Assembly: GCA_007118045.1 (NCBI GenBank)
Contig: SKTG01000225.1
Coordinates: forward strand, 1-5,731
From: Nitriliruptoraceae bacterium
GTDB lineage: Bacteria > Actinomycetota > Nitriliruptoria > Nitriliruptorales > Nitriliruptoraceae
Direction of reading: 5' to 3'
Length of the DNA stretch: 5,731 bases
This document shows, in pieces, positions 4,987 through 5,731 of the stretch. How positions within the stretch are numbered: position 1 is the stretch's first letter; every line of letters starts with the position of its first letter. The translations under genes were made by a program, and so were the position numbers. Under the pieces are notes generated by a model. That model was not told the origin of the DNA. It saw nothing but the letters and a program-made list of their open reading frames with translations, and did not search any database.

Positions 4987-5731
4987 GCGCCCCCGAGGAC
5001 GTCGCCCGCATGCTCACCCTCGTGCCGTGGTTGCTGGAACGGCCGGGGGCCAGCCTCGCGGAGGTGGCGGAGACCTTCGGCGTCAGCGAGCGGGTCCTGC
5101 GCGCGGATCTCGAGCACCTCGACTTCTGCGGCCTGCCGGGGCTCGGTGGCGGCGACCTGTTCGACGTCTCCACGGTCGGGGACCGGATCGTGGTCACCAT
5201 GGCGGACGAGCTCAAGCGTCCGCTGCGACCGACCCCTCGCGAGGCCCTGCGGCTGGTGCTGACCCTGGACGCCGTCGCCGAGGTGCTCGGTGACGAGCTG
5301 CCCGCCCTGCGCTCGGCGGTCGCCAAGGTCCGCGCTGCCCTCGGTATCCCGGAGGCCGCCGCCGACGTGGCGGAGGTCTCCGGCCCCGCGACGCTCGGCG
5401 AGCTGCGTCGGGCCGTCCGCGACGGCCGGGTCTGCCGGCTCGCCTACCAGGGCCGCGTCGACAGCCAGCCGGCCGACCGCGAGGTCGACCCGTGGGCGCT
5501 GCACGTCGTGGACGGCAGCTGGTACCTGCAGGGCCACGACCACGGGGCGGGGCAACGACGGGTCTTCCGGCTCGACCGCGTGGCCGCCCTCGAGGTCACC
5601 GACTGGCCGGTGACGGTGCCCGCACCGGCCGAGCTCGAACCACCCCGTTACGTGCCGGGACCCGACGATCTGGAGGTCGTGCTCGAGGTCGGCGTCCGGG
5701 GTCGCTGGATCGAGGACGCCGTGGTCGTCGA
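4983..5731 (+). CDS. pafC: PafC, WYL-domain transcriptional regulator (runs off right edge)
   Basis: A GTG at 4983 overlaps the pafB stop in a GTGA arrangement and opens a frame that stays open to the edge: 249 residues plus two bases. The Shine-Dalgarno upstream is weak (GGACGGA-like around 4970-4976), so translation is probably coupled to pafB. The N-terminal winged helix (about 5-60) includes SLAEVAETFGVSERVLRADL (24-43). A linker segment (about 80-135) precedes the WYL domain, with WYL at 180-182 in DGSWYLQGHDH and FRLDRV at 195-200, and the start of the C-terminal extension follows (about 225 onward). PafC is the partner of PafB in the PafBC activator. Position directly after pafB and similar architecture make the assignment secure even though the C-terminus (about 65 residues, judging from a typical 316) is missing. 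In some actinobacteria the two are fused; here they are separate. Confidence 0.93.
   Translation, partial: MSAPEDVARMLTLVPWLLERPGASLAEVAETFGVSERVLRADLEHLDFCGLPGLGGGDLFDVSTVGDRIVVTMADELKRPLRPTPREALRLVLTLDAVAEVLGDELPALRSAVAKVRAALGIPEAAADVAEVSGPATLGELRRAVRDGRVCRLAYQGRVDSQPADREVDPWALHVVDGSWYLQGHDHGAGQRRVFRLDRVAALEVTDWPVTVPAPAELEPPRYVPGPDDLEVVLEVGVRGRWIEDAVVV

Noticed and set aside
1..5731. tRNA or rRNA genes, CRISPR arrays, insertion sequences or attachment sites
   Set aside because: No cloverleaf with a CCA-adjacent acceptor, no regularly spaced identical repeats with unique spacers, and no transposase or terminal inverted repeats were recognised. The three-copy repeat at 1654-1724 is too short and contiguous to be CRISPR.

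Overview
The window is high-GC DNA (roughly 70% G+C by eye, with strong G/C third-position bias) carrying the core of the bacterial Pup-proteasome system. This points to an actinomycete-type bacterium (Actinomycetota), because a 20S proteasome together with PafA and the WYL regulators PafB/PafC is characteristic of that phylum. The genus cannot be named from this sequence.

Layout: positions 1-493 (minus strand) hold the N-terminal 164 residues of an acyl-CoA dehydrogenase that runs off the left edge. A GC-rich, dyad-rich divergent intergenic region (494-812) follows. Rightward from there come five genes on the plus strand: prcB (proteasome beta subunit, 813-1634), prcA (alpha subunit, 1781-2482), pafA (Pup ligase, 2584-3942), pafB (4039-4986) and pafC (4983 to the right edge, incomplete). 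The gaps are 146, 101 and 96 nt, then a 4-nt GTGA overlap between pafB and pafC. All five plus-strand genes use GTG starts. The four upstream ones have convincing Shine-Dalgarno sequences, while pafC has a poor one and is probably coupled to pafB.

How the genes work together: PafA attaches Pup to lysines of target proteins. A ring ATPase (Mpa/ARC, not in this window) unfolds the tagged proteins and feeds them into the PrcA7-PrcB7-PrcB7-PrcA7 chamber, where the N-terminal threonine of mature PrcB cleaves peptide bonds. PafB and PafC together form the PafBC transcription activator, which in mycobacteria drives the LexA-independent DNA-damage response.

No new system was found; these are known families with their key residues intact. 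The points worth a second look are organisational. No pup or dop lies directly upstream of prcB, where a divergent acyl-CoA dehydrogenase sits instead. The prcB-prcA spacer is long and carries a degenerate tandem repeat. Small hairpins precede the ribosome-binding sites of prcA and pafA.
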